This document shows positions 1-8,169 of a DNA stretch of 64,000 nt, piece after piece. How positions within the stretch are numbered: position 1 is the first letter of the stretch; each line of letters opens with the position of its first letter. Under the pieces are notes generated by a model, which was given only the letters and a program-made list of their open reading frames with translations, was not told where the DNA came from and ran no database searches. Made by a program: the position numbers and the translations under genes. Source of the stretch: an uncultured Collinsella sp. (GTDB lineage Bacteria; Actinomycetota; Coriobacteriia; Coriobacteriales; Coriobacteriaceae); NCBI GenBank assembly GCA_934655755.1, contig CAKUHA010000001.1:1-64000 (forward strand). The letters are read 5' to 3'.

Positions 1-50
1 AAGGGCGGCGACGCCCTCAGCCGAGCCGCACTAATCGCCCGAGCTCTTCC
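1..50 (+). rRNA. 23S rRNA, 3' end (partial)
   Basis: The first bases carry the typical 3' end of actinobacterial 23S rRNA (the ACTAATCGCCCGAG stretch). A spacer and a 5S gene follow in the usual order. Most of the gene lies before the window and the exact 3' end is approximate. Confidence 0.75.
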
Positions 51-204
51 GGAACCGCACCTCGCGGCCCGCGGGACCTTGCGCTCCTTGGCGCGGTCCG
101 GGCACGAGGATGCCCCCGAGTCGACTCCCTCCCATTCGCCATGCGGCCCCCAGGGCACGTAGATGAGACCCAGGACACCGAAGATACGGTGGGCGCCGCC
201 CACC

Positions 205-321
205 GGTCAGCGGCCAGAGCATGGGGGGTACGCCCGGTCCCGTTCCGAACCCGGAAGCTAAGCCCCATCGCGCCGAGAGTACTGCGGGGCTAGCCCGTGG
301 GAGGCCAGGGCGCCGCTGACC
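205..321 (+). rRNA. rrf: 5S rRNA
   Basis: The terminal helix is GGTCAGCGG at the 5' end pairing with CCGCTGACC at the 3' end. The pairing continues outward (201-204 with 322-325), as expected for a processing stalk. The interior holds the conserved CCCGTTCCGAACCCGGAAG loop and the GAGAGTACTGC region. The length of about 117 nt is normal. It follows the 23S end after a spacer of about 150 nt that contains no tRNA. Confidence 0.93.
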
Positions 322-357
322 GGTGGACGGCACCGAGCCGTCATCTAGACTGAAGAA

Positions 358-387
358 GGGGGAGGCCTCGCGGCCTCCCCCTTTTTT
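358..387 (+). terminator. rRNA operon terminator
   Basis: A perfect GC-rich hairpin (GGGGGAGGCC with GGCCTCCCCC, 4-nt loop) is followed by six T residues. This is a classical intrinsic terminator ending the rRNA transcript. Confidence 0.93.
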
Positions 388-455
388 GCGTTCTAGAGAT
401 CGCTGCAATGTGGGAATCCGTCTTCGCTTAGGCGCTCTTACTGTTTGGCTGTATT

Positions 456-486
456 TTGATTCCTCCTTTTGAATTTGCGCGATAAT
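456..486 (+). promoter_or_regulatory. Possible coaE promoter
   Basis: TTGATT (456-461) and GATAAT (481-486) lie 19 bases apart, about 30 bases before the coaE start. The spacer is slightly long, so this is only a candidate for the coaE/transglycosylase transcript. Confidence 0.35.
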
Positions 487-514
487 AACTCCCATTGGCG
501 TTAGGGAGGGCTTG

Positions 515-1156
515 ATGTTTACCGTTTTTGTCTTGGGCAATATTGCTTCGGGTAAGTCGACCGCCTGCCGCTATCTCGAATCTCGTGGTGCCATGCTTAT
601 CGATCTGGATGAGCTTGCCAAATCGCTGTATGTGCCGGGTTCCGAGGTCGTCAATGCCCTTGCGGAGGAGTTTGGCTGGGATATTCTGGATGAGGAGGGT
701 GGCATTCGTCGCAACGTCCTCGCAGCTCGAGCTTTCGTCTCTCCCGATACGGTTGCACGACTCAATGGTATTGTTCATCCGGTTCTTATCGAACAGCTTT
801 CGATGAGGATTCTCGATCCGGTTTGTTGCACGGTCTCGTCTCCCCGTTATCCCTTTGCGGTTGTCGAGGTTTCTGCTCCGGCTGGTTTTGAGGATTCGTT
901 TGGCCTTGCCGATGAAATAGTGGTCATTAGTGCGCCCTTGGAAGTTCGTCGTCAGCGTGCTATTCATCGTGGTATGGAGCCCTCTGATTTTGACGCGCGC
1001 TCTGCATGTCAGCCCGATGAGGCTTCGCTTTGCAATCTCGCTACGACGGTAATCGATAATGGAGCAGGCGATTACTCGCTCTTTGAACAGCTGGACGCGT
1101 GGCTTGCGCGTCATGGCTTTTGCGACGTAACGGATAAGGAGGGGGCCGATGCCTAA
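515..1156 (+). CDS. coaE: Dephospho-CoA kinase
   Basis: CoaE phosphorylates the 3'-hydroxyl of dephospho-CoA with ATP, the last step of coenzyme A synthesis in the cytoplasm. The protein is about 213 residues, normal for the family. The N-terminus carries the P-loop GNIASGKST (residues 8-16), then LIDLDELAK, matching the conserved Asp-containing substrate segment of CoaE. The ATG at 515 follows GGGAGGG at close spacing; an in-frame TTG one codon earlier would leave no room for a ribosome site. The gene overlaps the downstream lytic transglycosylase by 8 bases, which suggests translational coupling. The C-terminal half is more divergent than the N-terminus, but the assignment rests on a clear P-loop and length. 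Confidence 0.88.
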   Translation: MFTVFVLGNIASGKSTACRYLESRGAMLIDLDELAKSLYVPGSEVVNALAEEFGWDILDEEGGIRRNVLAARAFVSPDTVARLNGIVHPVLIEQLSMRILDPVCCTVSSPRYPFAVVEVSAPAGFEDSFGLADEIVVISAPLEVRRQRAIHRGMEPSDFDARSACQPDEASLCNLATTVIDNGAGDYSLFEQLDAWLARHGFCDVTDKEGADA

Positions 1157-1730
1157 GACACGTTTCTTTACGTGGTATCGCGCGGCACCACTTGCCGTCG
1201 TGTTCGTCTTCGGTCTCATTTCGCTCGTGTACTCGTATGCGCCTGCTGCCTTCTTTAAGCCGTTGTATCCGATTGACTACGAGGCATACGTAAAACAATC
1301 GAGCATTTCGCACAATCTGGATCCGTATCTGGTGTGTGCGGTCATTAAATCGGAATCGAATTGGGATCCCGAGGCCGAGTCGAATCAGGGCGCTCAGGGA
1401 TTGATGCAGCTGATGCCCGAGACGGCTCAGGATATGATCGCTAAGGGTCTTGTCGATGGCAACGAGTATTCGGCTGATAACCTTAACGATCCGGCTACGA
1501 ACATCGAGTTTGGCTGTGCGTATCTCTCGTATCTTCTAACCTATTTTAATGGGTCGACCGACAGTGCCATTGCCGCCTATAACGCCGGCATGGGCAATGT
1601 CGACGGATGGGCGCAGCAGAGCACGTCGTTGCATAATGCGATCACCTTCCCCGAGACGCAGGCGTATCTGATTCGCGTCAATAACGCCTGGGTCCGCTAC
1701 AAGACCCTCTATCCCGATCAGTTCGTATAG
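1149..1730 (+). CDS. Membrane-anchored lytic transglycosylase (SLT domain)
   Basis: This is probably a peptidoglycan lytic transglycosylase acting outside the membrane, cleaving the MurNAc-GlcNAc bond to give 1,6-anhydro ends. The 193-residue protein has one N-terminal hydrophobic segment (about residues 13-31, a signal anchor). An SLT-family catalytic domain follows, with the IKSESNWDP motif (catalytic Glu at residue 69), GAQGLMQLMPETA, a NIEFGCAYL segment and AAYNAGMGNV. This is the compact one-domain form related to the Slt70 catalytic part. It starts inside the end of coaE (8-base overlap), so the two are probably co-transcribed. No cell-wall-binding module is visible. Confidence 0.87.
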   Translation: MPKTRFFTWYRAAPLAVVFVFGLISLVYSYAPAAFFKPLYPIDYEAYVKQSSISHNLDPYLVCAVIKSESNWDPEAESNQGAQGLMQLMPETAQDMIAKGLVDGNEYSADNLNDPATNIEFGCAYLSYLLTYFNGSTDSAIAAYNAGMGNVDGWAQQSTSLHNAITFPETQAYLIRVNNAWVRYKTLYPDQFV

Positions 1731-1781
1731 GACTATGCCTGCCGCCTGCGTATACTGCAGATATATGAGTTAGGAGTATCC

Positions 1782-4022
1782 ATGGCGGAATTTGAAGTAG
1801 AGCGTGTTGGCGGAGAACTCAAGCGCTTTGGCGTTGAGGGCTCTGAGGTGCCATTTAAGGTCGTATCTCCTTATGAGCCTGCAGGTTCTCAGCCTAAGGC
1901 CATTGAGTCGCTTGTACAGGGCGTGAGGGACGGAGACCGCTATCAGGTTTTACTGGGTGTGACTGGTTCGGGCAAGACCTTCACGATGGCCAAGACCATT
2001 GAGGCCCTGGGGAAGCCGACGCTGGTCATGGCTCCCAATAAAACGCTCGCGGCCCAGCTTGCGAGCGAGCTTAAGGAGTTCTTTCCCAACAACGCCGTGG
2101 TCTACTTTGTGTCGTACTACGACTACTATCAGCCCGAAGCGTATGTGCCGCAAAGTGATACGTATATCGAGAAGGACTCCTCGATTAACGAGGAGGTCGA
2201 GATGTTGCGCCATCAGGCGACTGCCTCGCTGCTTTCTCGACGTGACGTAATCGTCGTTGCATCGGTCTCGTGTATCTACGGCATTGGCTCTCCCGAGGAC
2301 TATGCGGGCCTGGCACCGAATGTCGACAAGAAGGTGCCGCTCGAGCGCGATGACTTTATTCATGCGCTTATCGATATCCAGTACGATCGAAATGACTATG
2401 ATCTGGCGCGTGGCACCTTCCGCGTGCGTGGCGATGTCGTCGACGTGTACCCGCCCTATGCCGAGCATCCGTTGCGCTTTGAGTTTTTTGGCGACGAGGT
2501 CGAGCTGATTGCCGAGATTGATGAGGTCACCGGTGAGATGCTGCGCGAGTATGAGGCCATTCCCGTGTGGCCGGCATCGCACTACGTGACTGAGAAGCCC
2601 AAGGTCAAGGCGGCCCTGAAATCGATCAGTGAAGAGTGCGAAAAGCGCGTGGCCGAGCTCAAGGCGACTGACAAGTTGCTCGAGGCTCAACGCCTGCAGC
2701 AGCGCACCGACTATGATCTCGAGATGCTCGAGACCATGGGCTTTTGCAACGGCATCGAGAACTACTCGCGTCATCTGGATGGACGTAAGCCGGGCGAGCC
2801 GCCGTTTACCCTGATCGACTACTTTCCCAAGGACATGCTCTGCATCATCGACGAGAGCCATGTGACGGTGCCGCAGATTCGCGGCATGCACGAAGGTGAC
2901 CGTTCGCGCAAAGTTACGCTTGTTGAGCATGGTTTTCGTCTTCCGTCGGCGCTCGATAACCGTCCGCTTCGCTTCGATGAGTTTGAGGCGAGGATTCCGC
3001 AGTTTATCTACGTCTCGGCCACGCCGGGCGACTATGAGCTGCGTGTGAGCCAAAATGACGTTGAGCAGATTATTCGTCCGACCGGTCTGCTCGACCCCAA
3101 GATTGATGTGCGTCCGGTTCGCGGACAGATTGACGACCTTGAGGACGAGATTCGCGAGCGCGTGGCTCGTAAAGAGCGTGTGCTGGTGACGACGCTCACC
3201 AAGCGCATGGCCGAGGACCTGACCGACCATCTGCTTGATGCCGGCATTAAGGTCAATTACATGCACTCCGATACGGCGACGATGGATCGTGTCGAGATCC
3301 TGCGTACGCTGCGCGAGGGAAAGATCGATGTCCTGGTCGGCATCAACCTGCTCCGCGAGGGTCTGGACCTTCCCGAGGTCTCGCTGGTGGCAATTCTCGA
3401 TGCCGATAAGGAAGGCTTCTTGCGCAACCGCCGTTCGCTGATTCAGACGATTGGCCGCGCGGCACGTAATGCCGACGGCGAAGTCATTATGTATGCAGAC
3501 GTCGTGACCGATTCGATGAAAGAGGCCATCGAGGAGACGCAGCGCCGTCGCGAGATTCAGATGGCATATAACGAAGAGCATGACATTGTGCCCAAGACGG
3601 TCCGCAAGGCCATTAACGATATCTCGAGCTTTATTGCCGAGGCCGAAAAGACCGTAGGCTCCAAGGGGCGCTCGAAAGGCGATTCGCTGGGACACGGTGC
3701 GTTCTATACACCCGATGAAAATGGTGAGGGTGCCGTGCCGGAGACGGTGGCGCCCGAGCAGACGCTTGCCGAGCAGCTGGAAGGGCTGCCGCATGACGAG
3801 CTCGTGCGAATCGTCGAGACCATGGAGGAGGACATGCGCAATGCCTCTGCTGCCATGGACTTTGAGGAAGCGGCCCGTCTGCGAGATGCCGTCGTTCAGA
3901 TTCGGGCGATGCTTGAGGGTGCGTCCGAGGACGAAACGATTGAGCGCCTGCGGTCGCAGGCTCGCAAAGGCTCAACTTTTGCCGCGGGTAGAAAGCGCCA
4001 GGGTGCACGGTTCAAGAAATAG
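1782..4022 (+). CDS. uvrB: Excinuclease ABC subunit B
   Basis: UvrB is the damage-verifying helicase-like subunit of nucleotide excision repair; it is loaded by UvrA and recruits UvrC. The protein has the Walker A GVTGSGKT (residues 59-66), the beta-hairpin region [12 protein letters not shown] that clamps DNA, the IDESH Walker B box, the helicase motifs around [14 protein letters not shown] and QTIGRAARN, and a C-terminal UVR motif that binds UvrC. At 746 residues it is longer than the usual 660-690; the extra length is a short N-terminal lead and an acidic linker plus basic tail around the UVR motif. TTAGGAG precedes the ATG. uvrA and uvrC are in the same 14-kb stretch. Confidence 0.97.
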   Translation: MAEFEVERVGGELKRFGVEGSEVPFKVVSPYEPAGSQPKAIESLVQGVRDGDRYQVLLGVTGSGKTFTMAKTIEALGKPTLVMAPNKTLAAQLASELKEFFPNNAVVYFVSYYDYYQPEAYVPQSDTYIEKDSSINEEVEMLRHQATASLLSRRDVIVVASVSCIYGIGSPEDYAGLAPNVDKKVPLERDDFIHALIDIQYDRNDYDLARGTFRVRGDVVDVYPPYAEHPLRFEFFGDEVELIAEIDEVTGEMLREYEAIPVWPASHYVTEKPKVKAALKSISEECEKRVAELKATDKLLEAQRLQQRTDYDLEMLETMGFCNGIENYSRHLDGRKPGEPPFTLIDYFPKDMLCIIDESHVTVPQIRGMHEGDRSRKVTLVEHGFRLPSALDNRPLRFDEFEARIPQFIYVSATPGDYELRVSQNDVEQIIRPTGLLDPKIDVRPVRGQIDDLEDEIRERVARKERVLVTTLTKRMAEDLTDHLLDAGIKVNYMHSDTATMDRVEILRTLREGKIDVLVGINLLREGLDLPEVSLVAILDADKEGFLRNRRSLIQTIGRAARNADGEVIMYADVVTDSMKEAIEETQRRREIQMAYNEEHDIVPKTVRKAINDISSFIAEAEKTVGSKGRSKGDSLGHGAFYTPDENGEGAVPETVAPEQTLAEQLEGLPHDELVRIVETMEEDMRNASAAMDFEEAARLRDAVVQIRAMLEGASEDETIERLRSQARKGSTFAAGRKRQGARFKK

Positions 4023-4027
4023 CGAAC

Positions 4028-4066
4028 GGGCCCCGAGTTCCTTGTGGAGCTCGGGGCCCGTCTCTT
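4028..4066. terminator. Bidirectional terminator between convergent genes
   Basis: GGGCCCCGAG (4028-4037) pairs with CTCGGGGCCC (4050-4059), followed by TCTCTTTTA. It lies between the end of uvrB and the end of the convergent minus-strand flavoprotein gene, so it may serve both. Confidence 0.8.
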
Positions 4067-4087
4067 TTATGCGCGGGAATTCGTGCG

Positions 4088-5728
4088 TTAGAGATCTGCA
4101 ATCAAGGCTTCGGCACAACGGATGCCATCGGTGGCGGCGCTCATGATGCCGCCGGCATATCCGGCACCCTCGCCGCAAGGGTAAAGGCCCGGGGTCGACA
4201 CGGCGTGGCATGCTCGATCGCGGGTGACGGTGACAGGCGAGCTCGAACGCGTCTCTACGCCAGTGAGGACCGCATCGGGGCGGTCATAGCCACGCAGCTT
4301 CTTACCGAGCAGGGGGATTCCCAAACGGAGCGATTCAACGATATGCTGCGGGAGGGCTTCGTCGATTGCCGTCCAGGTTACGCCAAGTGGATAGGTGGGC
4401 TTCACCTTTCCAGGTGCCGTGCTAGCACGTCTCGCAAGGAAATCTCCGACGAGCTGTGCCGGCGCGTTCCAGTTGGAGCCGCCCAGGCGATAGGCGGCTC
4501 GCTCGCAGGTGCGCTGGAGCTCAATGCCCGCAAGCGGATCATCGCCGGGAAGGTCGTCAGGTGTGACGTTAACGAGCAGGGCGGCATTCGAGTTGCGCCC
4601 GTCGCGGGCATTGAGACTGGCGCCGTTGACACACAGATGGCCCTGCTCGGAAGAAGCCGCGACGACCTGCCCGCCGGGGCACATGCAAAACGAGAAGACG
4701 CTGCGATCGTTGGGGAGATGGGCGACAAGCTTGTAGGGGGCTGCCCCGAGCGCCGGATGTCCCGCCGAAGGGCCATATTGCGCACGGTCAATGTCGTGCT
4801 GCGGATGCTCAATGCGTACGCCCATGGCAAAGGTCTTTTGCGCGAGGGCCACGTTATGATCTTTGAGAAGCTCGAATACGTCGCGAGCGGAATGTCCGCA
4901 GGCGAGAATGAGGTGCTTTGTGACGATCGTCTCGCCCACGGCGTCTTGGGATGGCTGGACATCAATACCGGTGATGGCGCCGGATGCATCGGTTTGAATA
5001 TCGACGAGCCTTGTTCGATAGCGGACAGTTCCACCGAGTTGTTCGATGCGCTGGGAGATATTGGTGACGACGGTGGGGAGGATGTCGGAGCCGATGTGCG
5101 GCTTGGCGTCCCACAGGATATCGCGGGGCGCGCCCGCTTCGACGAAGGTCTCGAGAATCAGGCGATGGGCAGGGTTCTTGGTTCCCGTATTGAGCTTGCC
5201 GTCCGAGAACGTTCCCGCGCCGCCTAGACCAAATTGGATATTGCTCTCGGGGTCGAGGATACGCTCCTTAAGAAAGAGGTCGATCGCCCGCGAGCGTCGA
5301 AGCGCTGGGTCGCCACGCTCGATAAGCAAAGGTTTAAGGCCCGCCTCGGCAAGGGTGAGGGCGGCAAAGAGGCCGGCACAACCGGCGCCGACAACGATGG
5401 GACGCTCCTTGGGTGCATTGGGGACAGGGGAGGGGAATGAGGGTGCCTCGCCGTCTATCATGCGGATGCGCGAGCGGTCACGCTCGGCAACGCTATCGAC
5501 CGCTTCCTGCTCAAGGCGGGAGCTTGTCAGCTCAACTCGAAAACTCAAAATAAAATGGACGTCCCGTTTTTTACGGGCGTCGATTGACTTGCGATGGAGT
5601 TCGATGGCCTTAATCTGGGAATCCTCGCATCGCAGGGCTCGTTTGACGGCGCGTCTGCCAATAGCAAGGCAGGCAGTTTCGTCGCTGGCCTCGTCGAGTG
5701 ACGCGTGGACTTGGGTGATTTCGATCAT
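4088..5728 (-). CDS. NAD(P)/FAD-dependent oxidoreductase (COG2509-like)
   Basis: This is a predicted flavoprotein dehydrogenase of unknown substrate. The 546-residue protein has a roughly 100-residue N-terminal domain typical of the COG2509 group, then the FAD-binding Rossmann motif IVVGAGCAGLFAA (residues 111-123). Further on are FGLGGAGTFSDGKLNT, an HIGSDILPTVV segment, and a C-terminal ATDGIRCAEAL region near GLYPCGEGAGYAGGI, the usual second FAD contact. The ATG at 5728 is chosen because AAGGAG lies 7 bases upstream; reading further upstream gives low-quality sequence that crosses a terminator hairpin. It is the last gene before the convergent uvrB. Members of this group are common in anaerobes but their reaction is not firmly known. 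Confidence 0.85.
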   Translation of the reverse strand: MIEITQVHASLDEASDETACLAIGRRAVKRALRCEDSQIKAIELHRKSIDARKKRDVHFILSFRVELTSSRLEQEAVDSVAERDRSRIRMIDGEAPSFPSPVPNAPKERPIVVGAGCAGLFAALTLAEAGLKPLLIERGDPALRRSRAIDLFLKERILDPESNIQFGLGGAGTFSDGKLNTGTKNPAHRLILETFVEAGAPRDILWDAKPHIGSDILPTVVTNISQRIEQLGGTVRYRTRLVDIQTDASGAITGIDVQPSQDAVGETIVTKHLILACGHSARDVFELLKDHNVALAQKTFAMGVRIEHPQHDIDRAQYGPSAGHPALGAAPYKLVAHLPNDRSVFSFCMCPGGQVVAASSEQGHLCVNGASLNARDGRNSNAALLVNVTPDDLPGDDPLAGIELQRTCERAAYRLGGSNWNAPAQLVGDFLARRASTAPGKVKPTYPLGVTWTAIDEALPQHIVESLRLGIPLLGKKLRGYDRPDAVLTGVETRSSSPVTVTRDRACHAVSTPGLYPCGEGAGYAGGIMSAATDGIRCAEALIADL

Positions 5729-5742
5729 CGAGGTCTCCTTAG

Positions 5743-5778
5743 ATGCAAGAAAGAGGCCGCCCGGTGTCCCAGACGGCC
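5743..5778 (-). terminator. Terminator after the BaiN-like gene
   Basis: On the minus strand a 10-bp stem with two G-U pairs (arms at 5769-5778 and 5755-5764, loop of 4) is followed by CTCTTTCTT. It separates the mrp/BaiN-like transcript from the next minus-strand gene, whose ribosome site begins just beyond it. Confidence 0.6.
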
Positions 5779-5807
5779 CGAATGCGTTTTGATTATAGAC
5801 TGCGCGG

Positions 5808-7079
5808 CTACAGACTGCTTGCAGCGCGAATGCCCGAAATCCAAGCCCACGCAAGGTTGAAACCGCCGCAATCGGCGTCGATATCGAGTGCTTCGCCGCA
5901 GATGGAAAGCGGGGTGCCGGCCGCGTTGCTCACGCAAAGGCTAGGCACCGAGACGCTCTCGATGGGTACGCCGCCGCGCGTGACCTGAGCCGAACGCTCT
6001 TCGGCCGTTCCCTCGACGAGCAGCTTAAAGTGTTTGAGGATCGAGACCAGATGGATGACATCGTGCGACTCGGGATGGCACCGCTCGAATGCGGCGCAGG
6101 CAACGTGGGAGAGCTGCGGGGCGAGCATGCCGTCGAGCCAGCGTGGGTCGCGGGGCGAAAAATCGCCGAGCAGGCCAAGGCGTTGCTTGAGCGTATCGAA
6201 TAGCTCATCTTTGGACAGGTCGGGGAAGAAATCGAGCAGAATCGTGTCGCCGTGCTGGATGCGACGGGAGAGGTTGAAGGCGGCAACACCTGAGATGCCA
6301 AAGGTGCGGAAGAGCACCTCGCCGTCTTCGTGCCAATGCTCCTCATGATTGCGGGTGAGCGTCAAGCGAGCGCGGGCGCGCAGGCCATCCAGGGTATTGA
6401 GTGCCGTCTGGTCGCCAACGACTGATGCCGACACAGGACAGAGGACGGGGCGCTGCGGCGTGAGGGGAAGATTGAACGTCTCCGCGATGTCGGCGGGACT
6501 ACCTCCCGTGGCGATAATTACAGCCTTTGCCTGCAGCGTCTCGTTCTTGCGAGGCGTATCGGCGAGCGCCTTTCGCAGCGAGCGGAGTTCTGATTTTCGG
6601 TCGTCGTGCTTTTTTGCCTTGAGTGCCCGCGCGGGACGGTCTATTTGGAGCGCCCAGCCCTCGGGGGCCTTGGATGCCGAGGCGACGTTTGCCCCACAGA
6701 TCAAGGTGATACCCAGGTGATTGCAAGCGTTGAGAAGCGCATCACGCACCGATTCGGCGCGAAGGGAACGCGGATACAGTCGGCCTTCCTCGGAGGTCGT
6801 CATGATGCCCAGCGAGGAGAAGAAACTGCTGAGCTCTTGCTCTGGTTGGGTCCCCATAACGGATTCGACGAATGCGGGGTGGTTGTACCGCTGGAAGTCA
6901 ATCGATTCGTTGGAAAGGTTGCAGCGGCCGTTGCCGGTCGCAAGGAGTTTAAGGCCGCAGGCAACATCGCGCTCAACGATGCAGGCGCTTTTGCCTGCGC
7001 GTGCGGCCGTAATGGCGGCGGCGAGACCCGATGCCCCGCCGCCGATTACCAAGACGTCATAGGAGGCGTTTGCGTTCAC
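5808..7079 (-). CDS. BaiN/HI0933-family flavoprotein
   Basis: This is a FAD-dependent oxidoreductase of the HI0933/BaiN (also called aminoacetone oxidase) family. At 423 residues it has the family length. The N-terminus has VLVIGGGASGLAAAI, then GLKLLATGNGRCNLSN, the family signature; a TGG motif (VIIATGG) and the terminal GGFNLAWAWISG segment complete the FAD site. The start is a GTG at 7079 directly abutting the stop codon of the upstream mrp gene, with only a weak ribosome site, so expression probably depends on translational coupling. The family name BaiN comes from bile-acid work in Clostridium, but relatives are very widespread and the substrate here is unknown. Confidence 0.87.
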   Translation of the reverse strand: MNANASYDVLVIGGGASGLAAAITAARAGKSACIVERDVACGLKLLATGNGRCNLSNESIDFQRYNHPAFVESVMGTQPEQELSSFFSSLGIMTTSEEGRLYPRSLRAESVRDALLNACNHLGITLICGANVASASKAPEGWALQIDRPARALKAKKHDDRKSELRSLRKALADTPRKNETLQAKAVIIATGGSPADIAETFNLPLTPQRPVLCPVSASVVGDQTALNTLDGLRARARLTLTRNHEEHWHEDGEVLFRTFGISGVAAFNLSRRIQHGDTILLDFFPDLSKDELFDTLKQRLGLLGDFSPRDPRWLDGMLAPQLSHVACAAFERCHPESHDVIHLVSILKHFKLLVEGTAEERSAQVTRGGVPIESVSVPSLCVSNAAGTPLSICGEALDIDADCGGFNLAWAWISGIRAASSL

Positions 7080-7910
7080 TTAGGCCTCGGCGGTCTCGTG
7101 CGGGGCAATGGCCTCGACGGCAGAGACGGCCTGGGGCAGCATGCCGTCGGGCAGTGCGGTCTCGACCTCGCCCTTATCGCAGGCCTCGGCGAGAGCCGGA
7201 TTGATGGGAAGCTGGCCCAGGATCTCGAGGTTGTAACGCTCGGCGACCTCGGGAAGCTTGCTCTTGCCAAAGACCTCGATCTTCTTGCCGCAATCGGGGC
7301 ACTCGATATAGCTCATGTTTTCGACGATACCCAGAATGGGGACATTCATCTTCTCGGCCATGTTGACCGCCTTGGCGACGATCATCGAGACCAGATCCTG
7401 CGGGCTCGTGACGATGACGATGCCATCGACGGGCAGCGACTGGAAGACCGTGAGGGCGACATCGCCCGTTCCCGGAGGCATGTCGACCAGCAGGTAGTCG
7501 ATGGGACCCCAGGAGGTCTCGCTCCAGAACTGCCTGATGGCACCCGCGATAACCGGACCGCGCCAGAGGACAGGGTCAGTTTCGTTTTTGAGCAGCAGGT
7601 TAGAGCTCATGACCTTGACGCCGTGCTCAGAGATTTCGGGCAGCATAAGGTTGCCGAGTGCGTGGACATGGCGTCCGCTCATACCGAACATCTTGGGGAT
7701 GGAGGGGCCGGTAATATCGGCATCGAGGACGCCGACCTTATGGCCGTGACGGGCAAGTTCGGTAGCGATGGCGCCGGTGACGAACGACTTGCCGACGCCG
7801 CCCTTGCCGGAAAGCACGGCGATAACGCGTTTGACCTCGGACAGCGTGTTTTCTTCAAATTCCTGCGGCGCCGTTTGTCCGCCGGCGGCCTGTGCGTGCT
7901 CGCAACCCAT
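7080..7910 (-). CDS. Mrp/NBP35-family iron-sulfur carrier ATPase
   Basis: This is a P-loop ATPase thought to carry and deliver Fe-S clusters in the cytoplasm. The 276-residue protein has an N-terminal segment with a Cys and His (GCEHAQ), the deviant Walker A GKGGVGKS (residues 35-42), VGVLDADITGPSIP, VDMPPGTGD and the late CPDC pair (YIECPDCGKK) that holds a bridging cluster between two subunits. The ATG at 7910 is chosen because AAAGGAG stands 6 bases before it. The gene is first in a minus-strand pair with the BaiN-like flavoprotein and is divergent from uvrA. Confidence 0.92.
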   Translation of the reverse strand: MGCEHAQAAGGQTAPQEFEENTLSEVKRVIAVLSGKGGVGKSFVTGAIATELARHGHKVGVLDADITGPSIPKMFGMSGRHVHALGNLMLPEISEHGVKVMSSNLLLKNETDPVLWRGPVIAGAIRQFWSETSWGPIDYLLVDMPPGTGDVALTVFQSLPVDGIVIVTSPQDLVSMIVAKAVNMAEKMNVPILGIVENMSYIECPDCGKKIEVFGKSKLPEVAERYNLEILGQLPINPALAEACDKGEVETALPDGMLPQAVSAVEAIAPHETAEA

Positions 7911-8094
7911 GTTTGACTCCTTTGTATATGTTGGGGCCGGAGCCCCGCGATGTGACACGAGCGTCATTGTACCCTCGTTTGCGAGCGGGAGTCATTCGTG
8001 ATGCGTGGTGGGTGTTCGGGACATTCGAAAGCAAGGGTCGAACATGCAGTACGCGCATCTCAGACAAAGCAAAAGGTCTGAGAATCTTGTATTA

Positions 8095-8108
8095 CGAACA
8101 TCTGTGCG
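8095..8108 (+). promoter_or_regulatory. Candidate LexA (SOS) box before uvrA
   Basis: CGAACATCTGTGCG matches the actinobacterial/Gram-positive SOS pattern CGAAC-N4-GTTCG with one mismatch in the second half. It lies 62 bases before the uvrA start, a suitable place for repression. uvrA is a common SOS gene. The match is imperfect and lexA is not in the window. Confidence 0.38.
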
Positions 8109-8169
8109 CCTCGAGTGCGCTAAACTCATCGAAGTGTGATTTTGAAGCTATAGGAGGCAAGGAGCTTCC

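Noticed and set aside
1950..3794. Long minus-strand open frame opposite uvrB
   Set aside because: uvrB motifs on the plus strand are unambiguous, and the reverse translation shows no recognisable domain.
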